Source: Bifiguratus adelaidae
Lineage: Eukaryota; Mucoromycota; Endogonomycetes; Endogonales
Length of the DNA: 34,245 nucleotides
NCBI GenBank assembly: GCA_002261195.1
Contig: MVBO01000137.1
Location: 4,990 to 39,234 of the forward strand
Direction of reading: 5' to 3'
Shown: positions 19,301 through 31,209 of the stretch, one piece after another
How positions within the stretch are numbered: position 1 is the first letter of the stretch
Layout: each line of letters opens with the position of its first letter
Program-made: the position numbers and the translations under genes
Notes under the pieces: generated by a model
Database searches by the model: none
Told to the model about the DNA's origin: nothing
What the model saw: the letters and a program-made list of their open reading frames with translations, nothing else

Positions 19301-21287
19301 TATAAACTGAACCCAATCTAACAAGGACAACTCCTTCCATCCAAATTTGCTTAACTCGGTAGTGCTGAGCTGTTTAGATAATGTATACGGAAGAACGGTG
19401 TGGGGTAGAGGAAGATCCGAAGGTATGAGGCGAGGATTGAGCCAAAATTGAATGTCGTGTAGTGGCACAATAGTGTCGTTTTGCACAACGATGCCGACTC
19501 GAACAAACGCCGCAATGTCATTGCTGCTTTTCAAATACCATTGCATGCATGAAACCATTTCTGATGTGGACAACGGCCCATTCTCGAGCTCCTTGAGTAC
19601 GTCCGCTACATCCAGAGGCTTGAGCAGGCCTTTCTGTTGCAGCTGCTCCATGGCGCGAGAGCAAACACTTTTTGTGCTCTCTGACAAGGTTGGAATAGTC
19701 TTGATAAACACCATGCTGCTCTCGGGTAACCGGACGTCCGTCACCAGCTTGACTCCATGAGTTGAGAATAATGACAACACTTGCCGCGACATTTGGCCGA
19801 AAGCCGACTCTTGAAGCCGGCCAACTAGAGGTGAAGGTGTAGAAGTACCAAACGTAAAGGATTGAAGAACATGTTGTGCTCGCTTGTCCAGCCAATCTTT
19901 CGATTCATTGTTCTTGTCATTGTCTTTGAGTTGCGCGTACAATTGCGCAATTTGATGCAATTCATCGTCGTAAACAATGCGGCACAATAGACCGCCCATG
20001 GCCAGCAATTCTCTGTTCCATACGCCGATATACCGGTCCACGAAATCAATTGACTCACGTTCCACTGTGGGGATGAAACGAGCTGCCATATGGGAGCAGC
20101 ATCCCGTAGTCTGATGGGTCGGAAAGCCGATGAACACGCGTCCTTGATGCGGAAACGGTAAGAGCTGCCGAAAGATGTCATGTTGTTGTGAAGCGTCTAA
20201 TTCATCTCTTCCTGTAAAGACCATTTGATACGAGGTTTTCTTTGGAGGCTTCTTCTTGGTGGATCGCTCCATTTCCCGCTCAAATTCACGAGAGACTCGC
20301 ACTGTCATGTCTCCACTGACGATACGCAAGAAGATGGTGGCCGATTCTATTTCCAAGCCTTCCCCCGTCCTGGTTGTCGGTTTTTTGGGCAAGAGTGATG
20401 CAAAGGGCGAGGAAGCATAGAGCGAAGGCTGGACATACTTGCTGGCAACCAATTGCACATTACGAATGCTCACGCCCGTCAAAGTGAACAGTCCTTGAGG
20501 AGACGTTGTCACAAGCGTCTTGTCTAAAGCCATCGGTCTCGCTTCCGCCATTCTTTTCTCCACCTTGAACACCTCTTTACCGTCATGATGGACAACAATT
20601 TCGCGTAGATTTGTCGTAAAGCCAATCGAGGTGGCCAAGAAGGTGGCAAAATCATCGAGATCAGGCATCGGTTCCGGCTCTCGAACATCCAGTAGAAACG
20701 TCGTCCAATCTGTTTGATCCTCTGGCGGTACAGCTGCCCGCTTGGCGAAAAGTTGATCGCCCTTGAAGTAGAATGCCAGGCATTCCTTGCCGGATGTCAC
20801 AAAGGGTCCTTCGCACATGCCAAACAATGAATAAAAGCCGACGCCGAAAGCGCCAATCTTTTGCTCATCAGGATTGCCCTCTGCAATCTTCTTTAGCCTT
20901 GACCAATCCTCTTGCCTGAACTCCATTCCGTCATTCTTGACCACCACTCGAACAACCTTGCTGGATAGCTGTGGCAACGTTGTCTTTTCGTTTGACGAAG
21001 TGTAAAAGTCTATATGAACCTTCTTGGAGAGTGCATCGTCTGTCCTGTTCATCAGTCATCTGGAGTCCCAGTGAGCGCGTGCTCTAGACTTACCTGCATT
21101 CTGTAACAGTTCTCTATACACGACATGTTTGGCCGAATATCGACTCAATATCTTGTCAATCAAGTGGCGCTGGTTCACTAACCAAACCGTCAGTCTTTTC
21201 TATGCATATGTATACCTTCTACCTACCCTCTACGCGCTCCTCTACCCCAGCTCCTAATACACCATCCCTCAACCTCTCCAATCCCAT
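16319..21287 (-). CDS. HSP90/sacsin-type ATPase with CUE-like segment and C-terminal HExxH (DUF3684-like)
   Basis: Exons 21227-21287, 21094-21177, 19034-21039 and 16319-18976 (introns 49, 54 and 57 bp) give 1602 aa in frame. Residues 20-250 are a GHKL ATPase: VYRELLQNADDAL (Glu43, Asn47), VKNDGMEF (Asp85) and the lid GAFGVGFYSLF (112-118), as in sacsin and plant NO VEIN. The architecture matches the uncharacterised fungal family with a DUF3684 region, as I recall it. Residues ~1293-1335 look like a ubiquitin-binding CUE domain: MMFPDCEASYIRELL with MFP at 1302-1304 and a closing VVDQLLE. A Pro/Ser/Thr-rich linker follows. The C-terminus carries CHELAHNFVGDHNAEHEF; His1565, Glu1566 and His1569 form a zinc-peptidase-type HExxH. 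A chaperone-like or proteolytic role in protein quality control is inference. The gene is divergent from the hexokinase homologue. Confidence 0.9.
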
Positions 21288-21436
21288 CGAAAAGAGTGAA
21301 TTTCAATCACCAAAGACAAGAGAGTGTATCCGCATATAGAGTGAGAGCAACTCGGCACGATTTTAGCACACGTAAGCCATTCAACACGCACACACACACA
21401 CTCACTCTCCAGGGCAGGAAATACCCCAGGGGAATC
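21288..21436. promoter_or_regulatory. 149-bp divergent promoter region (ATPase / hexokinase homologue)
   Basis: Only 149 bp separate the two opposed ATGs at 21287 (-) and 21437 (+). The spacer contains a CA-rich run (about 21383-21404) and no clear TATA box, as in many bidirectional fungal promoters. Shared control of the two genes is likely but inferred. Confidence 0.55.
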
Positions 21437-23171
21437 ATGTGCGGCGTGGCAGCACAGTCCACATACCGACCCTCAACTAACCCCACATTAAGTCGGAAAC
21501 GCCCAATTTGTGACGCCTGTTCTCTTCCCATGCCGACATCTTCTGGGCGTCCTCAACGATCAGACCCTGTCTACCACTCGCTCGCTGGTAAGACGACTGC
21601 AAAGCCGTTAGTCAACCTTGTGCACGCAACACCTCAACAGCGTCAAGCGCTTGAGACACTTGAAGGTGAATTCAACGTGAGCGAGGAAAGGCTGAGGGAG
21701 GTGATGGAGAGGTTCGTGGACGAAATGCGGCGAGGGTTAGAGGGTGAACCGACGAATTTACTCATGCAGCCTGCATTCTTGACGGGTAAGTGGTAGTTGC
21801 GCTCGTGCTTTGGCTGACGCGAGTCTAGGGTTCCCGAACGGGGAGGAGCGGGGAACATTCTTTGCGCTCGAGATTTGTGACCAAGATGTCTACGTCTGTC
21901 AGCTGAAATTGCATGGGGACCGGGGAAAGCACTCAATTCATCAGTATCAGTACGCTATTCCTGATGAGCTGCGCATCATGCCCGAGGTGTTTGACTTGCT
22001 GGACTATGTAGCCGATTGTGTCTCGGACTTCCTGATACGCGTGGGCATTCATGACTTGTTTGTGTACCCGATTGCCATGAGTTTTGGACATCCCATGCAT
22101 CAGACGCAGCTGGATAGTGGCGTTGTGCTGCGATGGAGTCACGGATTCTCTTATCCCTCGAGTCGGGGGTCTGATATCGTTCAACTCATGGACCATGCCT
22201 TCTCCAAAAAAGGATTACCCCTCAAATTGGTAGCTGTGGCCAATGGTAAGTGTCTAGTTCAGTAAAGACCTCGCCAGAGTAACATATTGTCTCGCAGATA
22301 CCACTTGCACGTTGCTTGCTCATGCCTATCAACACTCGAATGCTCTAGTGGGCATGGTATTAGGCGTTGGTACAAACTGCGTCTATCATGAAGCTCTCCA
22401 CAACATCAAGAAACTCCCAAACTTTCCCACCGCTGACCCTTCCATGATTGTAAACACCGAATGGGGAGGCTTTGACAATAGCCGCGAAATCCTTCCCCTC
22501 ACCTGGTTTGACCGACAACTCGATCGCTCCTCCCTGGATCCCAAACAACAGATTTACGAAAAGATGGTGGCTGGCTTTTATTTGGGAGAGCTCGTACGAC
22601 TCATCATCGCCTACCTCATTGATACCGATGTGTTATTCAATGGATCTTCGACACCTCAACTTAACACACAAAACTCGTTTGATACTACCTATATGTACGC
22701 CTGTGAAACAGACGACAGTCCCGACTATAAAGATGTGCGTTGGGTGCTGGAGGACATGCTAGGCTTGGAGGATACAACCTTAGGAGATCGGGAAGTAGTG
22801 AAGCGGGTGGTAGAGCTGGTCGGGACGCGGTCGGCGCAGTTGATCGCTGCAAATTTGGCGGCTATCGTAGGCAAGATTGAGACGGATGGGACGGGCATTG
22901 GCGAAGATGGTTGCAGTATAGGTAAGCATCGCGATGTCTCAAGGAGAGCATGAGCTTGTTGTGTCATTACTTTACTTACGCTTTTCCCTCTGTAGCCGTC
23001 TCTGGTAATCTTTATACCGATTATCCATCCTTTCACGACAGAATGTGCCAACAACTTCAACGTCTAGTGTCCAAAGAAACCGCTAAAAAACTCACCGTAG
23101 GTGTCGTGACGCACTCACGTCTGGTAGGAGCAGCCGTCGTCGCCATGATGGCTGAAAAAGCACAAACGTAA
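21437..23171 (+). CDS. hexokinase-family protein with lost phosphate-1 loop (probably non-catalytic)
   Basis: Exons 21437-21785, 21829-22245, 22298-22921 and 22996-23171 (introns 43, 52 and 74 bp) give 521 aa, slightly longer than usual because of a ~65-residue N-terminal extension with CDAC. Both hexokinase lobes are covered: SGVVLRWSHGF, VAVANDTTCTLLAHAY (Asp256 at the catalytic-base position), VLGVGTNCVYHE, VNTEWGGFDN, FYLGELVRLI and the last helix. The phosphate-1 motif, normally LDLGGTN, reads LEICDQD (130-136), so the glycines and Asn/Thr that bind ATP phosphate are gone. The sugar loop is also altered (SFGHPMHQTQLDSG for SFPxxQxxxxSG). This resembles the regulatory hexokinase-like proteins of fungi, such as Aspergillus HxkC/XprF. 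Signalling instead of glucose phosphorylation is therefore likely but inferred. All introns and frames are intact. Confidence 0.88.
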
Positions 23172-23322
23172 TGATGTATATAAGAAGGGGAAAGGTTTCA
23201 TCCCACAACACATTTTCCCCAATGTTTCCATGTTCACGCATCTATGGCTGTCTCATTTCATGGATGACTGACATTTAGCGGTCCAGTTACAAGAGAGCGT
23301 TATCTCATGGACCCTTTTGAGG

Positions 23323-23999
23323 ATGGGCAAGAAGCAAAAGAAGCCAGACGGACCGAGTAAAGAAAAGGCAGATGTTTTTTCGCGTCTCAATTACCTTTAT
23401 CAAGCCGGCACGTTGCTGTCGACAACAATCGCGACCAACAAGGACGAGCATGGCGAGAAAGCATCAGCCACGGCGGATCTCGCAGGTAGAGTGGCGCCAG
23501 AAAGATACTGGGTGTTGTCTCTTCGTGGATATAGATGCTCAGACATGGCATCTTAGGCCTTGGACGCTTTTATATAGCGACTATGAAAGGGATCGCTGCG
23601 AAGTCAACGACACGCATGTAAGTCAACTCGCCGAAATTCCTCTACGGTGCCATTTCAGAGGCGTGCCGAAACACCATGGACCGAGCAGTCATGCTGACAG
23701 GACTGGTTTAGCGATGCGCTCGTGAAGCGAACGATATGTCAGCGCTGCAATACCATTCTCATACCCTCTCAAACCGCAACTCTACGTGTCCGTGGTAAGG
23801 TTGATGCACGAGAACCTTGCTACACGTCTGACACTCTAACATTTGAACGACAGGAAAACGCCAACCACGTTTGTTGATAACCTGCCACAAGTGCTCCTAC
23901 ATACGACGACTCCCGCTCAATGACCATACCTTGTTCACGGAATGTGAACAACACATTTGGAAAGACGAGGCAAAAGACAAGCAACAAGTCAAACCATGA
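23323..23999 (+). CDS. RPR2: RNase P protein subunit Rpr2/Rpp21
   Basis: Exons 23323-23485, 23557-23617, 23712-23794 and 23854-23999 (introns 71, 94 and 59 bp) join in frame to 150 aa, the size of yeast Rpr2 and human RPP21. The start MGKKQKKP is basic. Next comes SRLNYLYQAGTLL, the conserved first helix, then FYIATMKGIAAKSTTRID. The zinc ribbon consists of KRTICQRCNTILIP and LLITCHKCSYIRRLP, that is two CxxC pairs (C82/C85 and C110/C113) as in the family. The protein is a subunit of nuclear RNase P, which removes 5' leaders from pre-tRNAs. It lies 151 bp after the hexokinase homologue on the same strand and before MRP10. Very confident. Confidence 0.93.
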
Positions 24000-24144
24000 T
24001 GTTGCATCTGTCCATTGTATATATAGTGTTTCATAGCATCACTAGGCACCCTCAGCCATGCCCCTCCATAGAGCCATCTATCATTCCCTCTCCGTCCAAT
24101 ACACCCAATGTGCGTCAAGGCGTTCATGTCAAATTTTTTGTCTA

Positions 24145-24425
24145 ATGAAGATCAAACAGCTCAAAGTGCGGCCAAAGAAGGTGGCTCAAGCAGCGCCCTG
24201 TGTGGTGGAGATGGGTGCATTGATGGAATGCTGGGCTAAATCATCCGTGGATAGTCCCACATGTGCTCAAGCAGCCAAAGCGCTTGCTACATGCATGAAT
24301 AAGCCGGTGAGTCGATTCAGAGAGCAAGTGGACATAGTGGGCTGATTGAGTGGGGCTAGGCACGGAAAGTTCAACATACAAACACCATCAACTATCACCT
24401 TGCTCGCCTTGGCAAGCACCTGTAA
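24145..24425 (+). CDS. MRP10: mitochondrial small ribosomal subunit protein mS37 (Mrp10)
   Basis: Exons 24145-24306 and 24360-24425 (intron 53 bp) give 75 aa. MKIKQLKVRPKK is the typical Mrp10 start. Two CX9C pairs follow (Cys19-Cys29 and Cys40-Cys50), the twin CX9C fold oxidised by Mia40. The tail, HTNTINYHLARLGKHL, is the conserved C-terminus. The frame is open upstream to an ATG at 24058, but the shorter start fits the family, which lacks a long presequence. The protein is part of the mitochondrial ribosome. It is too small for most gene finders, but the match covers its whole length. Confidence 0.93.
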
Positions 24426-24870
24426 ATCAGGCGAGGTGATGCTGGCCGATGTGAATGGGAATGCACGACATTGCAGCTTCGTTTCAGCTCGGGTTGTTTC
24501 ATGCTTCTTCGGTTAGATCTACCAAAACGTCCCGTCTCATCTTCTCTCCATCATCCCTTGAACCCGTTTGAGGACTGACCCAACTGTATCCGGTGGTGGC
24601 CTCTGATATGGGCTTCATGTTCAGCCATGATGGAGAAGCTTGCAGCGTCCTTTTCGATATTTCTTATTTCATGTTCTCCATGCCATCCCTTCTCAATGTA
24701 TACTAGTAGACGATGCGTCTGTAGATGAACAACCAACGCAAAAACGCAATCTATATCATTTCATTCTGTCATTACGCGCTTGTAACTTTGCGGCTTTCAT
24801 TTCATTGTTCAGTGACAAGCAATTTGATCACGTTGAAACAGACACTGCGCTTGGACGGTCCATTGACAGC
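24426..24870. other. spacer between MRP10 and TFC3
   Basis: About 445 bp hold the MRP10 3' end and the TFC3 promoter. The TFC3 frame is open some distance upstream of its start, but that sequence does not resemble the family. No clear TATA box was seen. Confidence 0.4.
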
Positions 24871-27800
24871 ATGGACGAACTGGTCCTAGCTGCTCAGGAA
24901 GAGGTAGCCTTGGATGGGTTGAACGGTAAGTCATGAACAGATCCACAGACAGCTCTGGCCACTCTAGGCTAACTGCCATCGCCATGTAGGTACTGACCTT
25001 GCGAGATTTTGGTCACTACTGCGCTCAAAGCAACGAGATATTGCACAAGAATGTATTGACGCTCGACGAGCTGAGGCTCAACGGGATCCAGAACAGGAGC
25101 CTGTGGAAGAAGAAGTCGGAGAATTCGACGTGGAGTGGAAAGCTTACTTTTGGCAATGGGTACAGGCGGTCGGTAGCCTTTCACTTCAGAAGCGAGGCGG
25201 AAAGGTGCGTGGCAATGGGCATTCATGAGCGCATTGGGCTGAAAAGCCGACCATAGAATGATAGCCATCATCCTGTCTCAGGCTGGCGCCGAAAGACGTA
25301 TACTTCGTTGCTTGAAGACGGTGAAGAAGCAGATTACCGATTGGTCTCTGACGAAGAGACTCGCAAAATGGTCGTTATGGGAGACTCGACGGTAGGTGTG
25401 ACAATACCATGAGCACATATGCTGAAATTTCTCTCTTAGCAAACATTGTCGGCCGTCACTTATCAATACCTTGATTTGATCACTCGTGCACGCGAGGCAG
25501 GTATTGCACAGACAGATTTGACCAAGGAACTCGGTCACAAACCGGTCATGGCACATCATCACGTCAAGTCACTCATCAAAGCGGGTCTCATGTGAGTATT
25601 CTGTCCAGCAATACCTCTCGCTTCATACTAAGTCTTGGTAGCGTCAAAACACCCGTTGTCTTTCACGGTGTTTTCACGTCAATCTTGATCAATGCGCGAT
25701 TCTCCACCGAACCCGTCATCACTGTGTCAGACGACGAAGATGCCGACACGAGAGAGCCAGACTTTGATGCGACAGATTACAAAAACACGGCTAGTGAGAA
25801 TCAGCATAGCACGGGGATCAATGTGGCCGTCATTCGAAAAAGAGTGCTTGATCTCTTGACACATGCGACCAATCATATCATGACCATAGGTGACATTTGC
25901 GAAGCATTAGTAAGATTTTGCAAGTAGAGCGCGAGCGGATGGATGCTGAAACCTTTAAAAGGGATTCGATCAGAGAGATCTTTATCAGCGACGATGGTTT
26001 GTGAACCGGTTGACCCTTATGGAAGACAAGGGCATTCTTCGAAAGATTTTCGTACCACAGGAAGGTGGTGGTCAGCTGAGATGTGTACAGTTAGTGAAGA
26101 GCGCGAATTCAAAAGATGAAGATTATGGTACGAGCCGACAATATCTACGACTTCTATGCTTATGCTCTATCGTCATTTCCAGAAACGGATGCTTTGGAAG
26201 ACGAGTCGACCATGTTGGCGGACGTGCCGTATCAGATGCAAATCTTTAACCTCATCAAAGAATCTGGCCTTCGAGGCATTACAGTCATGGTATGTAGAAC
26301 ATCAGCATTGCAATCCTGCCGTACGTATTCACGAGTGGTATAGGAGCTCCGATCACAGCTCAACAAGATGGGGACGCGGTACATGATGTATGCCCTCGAG
26401 AAATTGAAGACCCCCGCACCGAAAGGTTATCGACGGTATCAACTCTATCACTCCTACGAAATGGCCGGCAAGGAGCGTCGATTACGGTTCTATTGTCGAG
26501 AGGCATGGAAAGTGAAGATGCATGAACTTGAGAGAACAGAAGCATTGCTCAGCAGCGACGCTGGATCGGATGTCGAGACTGAGGTGGATTGGGAGCAGTC
26601 GGCGCCTTCCATGAAAACAACGGCACCCCAAAGGCCACCGAGACCTACACAGGGACGGGGACGACCGCGAAAGGACGGCAAACCGGTGGGTTCAGTTCCA
26701 ACAAAGAAGCGACCTCGTCCAACAGAGATACAAGGCGAGCCTTCTGTTCCACGCAAGCGAGGACGGCCACGAAAAGATGGGTCACAGGGGAAACCTCCAC
26801 CAAAGGGCAAGAAATCGTCGGCGACGAATCAGCCGGAGTCTTCGAGCACACCCATGGCTAATGATTCGCAGGTCGTTGCAGTCGTTGAGCCAGCTCAATC
26901 TGGCGACGGCAATGAGCTTATCTCGATACCTTCTACAGTCGATGTATCCTCCGCTCCGCCGGCACAGCCGTCAGAATCTTTTGCAATTCAAAGCACCATT
27001 GATGGATGGCTTGAAACCTTACCGCGCGAACCAATGGAGAATATAGACGTGGATACACTTGAGACGATGCCCTCCACGGAGCGGTCTACAGAGCAACCGA
27101 GTCAAGCGTCAGAGGCAGCTGATGAAACATTTACCGTCGATGCAATGGAGGCACCTACACCATCTCCAACACCATGCAAGCGCCAGCCGAAGCCAAGGAA
27201 AGAGCCCAAGATGGACTCTAAGCAGACTTCAGGAACCAAATCCAAAGCACGGGAGGGCGCGAAATACAACGCCACCTATGAGAAGCGAAAGAACACCATT
27301 CTTGAAGTTCTCGCTAGAGAAAGGATCATTGATGTCACTGCCAGTTTCATCACTCGTTTGGAAGACCGCATTGCCGAACTCACGGGCGAGGTCAATCCAT
27401 ATCGAATGGATAGGAAGACGGTAGTCAGGACCTCCGAGACTATGCACGAGTCAAAATTGCTGCAAGTCTTGCGGGTCCATTTGGATCGTTACAGTAAGGA
27501 TGGCTCGACGCGCTTCCTTCTCATTCACAACGACCTGCCGGTGGACGGACCTGAAGTTCAAGGCTTCATTGAGTTGCTACGAGAGCGGGCGATTTTCGGC
27601 GACATCCGGTTAACGCGCGCACAGAAGACGGTCGAGCGCGTGAATGTCGACAGACTATCTGATCTTCGCAGGCGATGGATCGGTGCAGAGGGCCCAGGAA
27701 GCGAAGGTTCCGACAACGAACAAGCCGACAATAGCACCGTTCCAAAGGAGACGTCATGGTGGATGACCGTCGCGCAAGATTTTGGCTTTGTGAATGCACG

Positions 27801-30800
27801 CATGAAGCGCGCAAAGCTTATGCACCAATTCATCATTCAAATGATGGCCGAACCGCAGATCGTGGAAAGACGTATAGATACAGAGAAACGCATCTTTTAC
27901 ATTTCCCACCTGGTTGAATCACTGCCACTACGACTTTATCTCCAATGCCTGGGTCATAATCATCGAAGCGAAGACTTGACGAGCTTTATTGAGAATGGCG
28001 GTAACCTCAACACGCCTCTCAAGAGTCTCCCGCAAACGATTCTATTGGAGATCAAGAAAGCCAACAAGAACCTCAAGACGCACATAAAGACGTTGTTGAA
28101 TACGTTGCATACCCTATCACTCATTGAACCAACCGAGTCACGGGATACGGAAAGCATGGCCTTTCAAATGGATCCAATCACCGGCTACGAAGTCCCCTTG
28201 CAAGTCCCTCTCTATGATCTTTCAGACGGCGGCCGTAGTCGACGTGTCGTCAGACAATGTCGTATGGAAACGAGCGACGATTTCATGACATATTGGGCTG
28301 ATCTTTACAATTCGGTCTCCACAGAATGGAGTGAGGAGGAAGCGCGCCAAGCGCGACAAGCTAATGGTCAGCCGAAACCTCGCGAAAAACGTTTCCCGAC
28401 CTATGCATCCCCACAAGCGCTCAAAGGCCCACTCGGCTTTGTGTTGAATCCACGCAATTGGGTAGCTTCCTACACCTATAGTCGAAGTCAGCGCATGATC
28501 CTGCGAACTTACCACAAATTCTTCAACAACATCAATGCGTTTGACCCATCCCTGATCGATGAAATCTCACGGTTAACGGGTTTGCTGAACTCCAGAATTC
28601 GACATTATTATGAGGCACGATACAAGGCCAAGATCGCACACAAACAACTTTCCGCCAGATCCCGACGGCGTTATATGGTTGAAGATGACCGTGGAGCTGT
28701 TGCCAATCGGAATGACAGTGGCATAGGGCGCAAAGCAGGAAAGCAAGCTGGTGGCCAAACTTCGGTTGATAAGGATGGCGTCACACCTTCATCAAGTGCT
28801 GCAGAAGGTACCAGTACCAGTCGTGGAGAGGAAGCTGGATCTTCTGTCACACTAGAAGGTTCGTATTGCAGGCTTGATAAGACTCGCAAGATCACTCAAA
28901 TTTATTGTAGACATGTATGAGGAACCTTACAAGGAAGCGCAATCTAGAACGAGACAGAGGAATTGGACTGCTGAGGAAGATGAAATTGTCAAGCTCGGGT
29001 CAGTCATTCTACGTCACTGTAGTCCAAAGGCAGCAACCATTTGGAAACCAATGGAAGTGCTGCTGCCTCATCGCAGCTCCACCGAAGTTCGCAGAAGGCG
29101 CCTCCAACTACGACATGATCGTGAATACGTAAAGCAGGAGGACACGCTCGCCGACATGTTTCACGCCGTCTATCAACAGGGCACAGCTGCAGGCGAAATC
29201 GTGGCGAACGTCTGGTCGGATAGGCCAGATTTCGACATGATGGGCATCTATCGATATTTCAAAACGCATTTGGACGGAATGACAAAGGCTGAAATAGTCG
29301 AGTCAGCGGAAGCGTCAGACTCTCGGACACAAAAGCTGATTTTACCAGCTGATATCAGCCTCCTGCATGAGCTATTTAGGGTCGAAAAGAGCTCGCAAGA
29401 ATCGGCGACAGAGGAGATTTTGGATGAACGCACCTGGACTCGTGGGATGACACACAAACGCGAGCTACTGGAAGAACGTGGTTTGACGGTACTGGTGACC
29501 AGATCGCTCCACACCGCCTTATTTGAATCAAGAGAAAGCGAGAATTTGGAGTACGAACGGCTGTCCATGCTCTGCAAGATGATTCTCTTGACGCCTGACG
29601 AAGATTACAGCAACACGAGCGCATATGAGTTGTTGAAGAGGTATCCCTTGGACCATATTGAAGAAGCCTGCCGAATTAGTCACGAACGGGGCATCATGGT
29701 TCGCATCAAATCCGGCAACGACAGGCGTATACCCGGGCGTGGGTATACCTTGTCTGAAAAGTTCGTGGAGGCGATGGAAGGCACATTTATGAACAGAAAG
29801 TTTCCGCAAGCGACTATAGCGCATAACAAGTTGTCAGTCCCATCCGTACTCGCTCGCGTGTTGAGCGATGGATCAGTAGCAGCGATTCTTAACGTGATTT
29901 CGACTGGAGCAGTAGGTTTCGTTTGATGTGGTTACGCGCTTACACTGCTAACATGTGCCAACCACTAGGTCCAAGCTGAGTTTATGGATCTGCATCAGGT
30001 TTTCAAAAACAAGAGTTTCTTTGTTGACTACCGTGCGATATCGAAGATTGGTAAGGAAGGTGATATTCTATTCGCATTTTCTAATCGTGGGTCACAGAGG
30101 ATACCGAGCTAGAACTCGATGTTCGTCTTTTGCCAAGGGCTACCATGACCACGTTCGATTTAGCGCATATTTTGCCGCCGCACGTCGGAGTACCTCCGAA
30201 TACATTTCAAAGACTGACACACCTAAAACAGACAACGCCCACAGTGCATGATAGACTCCATTTGGATATCTACAAAACCCTCCAGCAAGCGAAAGAAGCC
30301 GGAATGACATTTGAGAAGCTACTGGTAAAGAAACATTGGATGCTATGCTTGCCAATAGTAACGTGTACGTCTTAGGCCAAGTTACCGTCAGGTCAAGAGC
30401 ATTACAAGCAAACCGTGCATAAACATCTCCTAAAGATGCAATCTGAATGTCCCCCTTTGGTAATGCGGGTTGGCTTTCAAGATTCTAGATGGATGGTTGT
30501 CCCTTTTGCGCAGCCTTGGCTGGTACCAACAACGCTTTCGGCGACAGCAGAACAGAACGACCACAACGATCCTTCAATGGAACATTGCAGCTGGAAGGAT
30601 GTAAAAGCATTATGGAATGCGAGCCAAGAGAAAGCCAAACCTAGCGCCAAAAAAGCACCCTCGGAACCAGCATGGGCCTACGTTCCTGGTCGCATGTGGA
30701 TTGATATCAATGGAAGAATAATTGCCGCGGTATTCCGAGGATGCATGGAAACTGTCTTGGACACGATCCTCGCACGACCTGGCATTACAAAGGTATTGTA

Positions 30801-31147
30801 CTCATGGCCAGATGACTTGTTAAAATTTGCTGATTGTCAATGCTTGGGTTAATAGGGTGCAATCTACGAGAAGCTCAAAGTTGCCATGACTTGGTGTGAG
30901 ATAGAAGAAGTGCTTGAAGTACTCTTGCAACGAAATGCAATCCGAGTGCAAAAGTATGTTGCGAGAACCAAGGTCACGTTGTTCTCTTGGCCTCGTCAAA
31001 TCAAATTGGACGGTATGGATCTATGAATAGCGAAAAATGATCATCCATCACTGACCATCTGTTGCTTTAGATGCCGCAGACGACGACAAATCTTACGTGT
31101 CGTATTGGGCATTGCCGGATTATTACCTCAAGACCTTTGTAAAATAG
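24871..31147 (+). CDS. TFC3: TFIIIC B-block-binding subunit (Tfc3/tau138, GTF3C1)
   Basis: Fourteen exons close in frame to 1830 aa: 24871-24925, 24990-25172, 25282-25391, 25440-25591, 25642-25909, 25962-26127, 26183-26289, 26344-28858, 28911-29911, 29969-30050, 30098-30324, 30400-30792, 30856-31012 and 31071-31147. The joins after 25172 and 30324 are the least certain. The start MDELVLAAQEEVALDG is typical. Residues ~117-190 are the B-block winged helix (YLDLITRAREAGIAQTDL, HHHVKSLIKAGLIVKTP). Further winged helices include ESGLRGITVMELRSQLNKMG. A basic linker holds two AT-hooks, GRGRPRK (~452) and RKRGRPRK (~484). A SANT-like RNWTAEEDEIVKLG lies near residue 1205, and the end YVSYWALPDYYLKTF is family-like. 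The protein binds the B box of tRNA genes and recruits TFIIIB and Pol III. Confidence 0.93.
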
Positions 31148-31209
31148 ATGTAGTGGCGCGTGTAGATATTTAGATGCGTTTTGCTATATATGATGTACAT
31201 TATAATGAA

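Noticed and set aside
25173-25281. Alternative TFC3 donor at 25205 (gtgcgt), giving a shorter intron
   Set aside because: It puts the next exon one base out of phase with the family-like frame; the donor at 25173 keeps the whole 14-exon model in frame. The choice is still uncertain.
30350-30400. A 29-bp intron (gtgtacg...gtcag) in TFC3
   Set aside because: It is far shorter than any other intron here and does not restore the frame; a 75-bp intron at 30325-30399 does.
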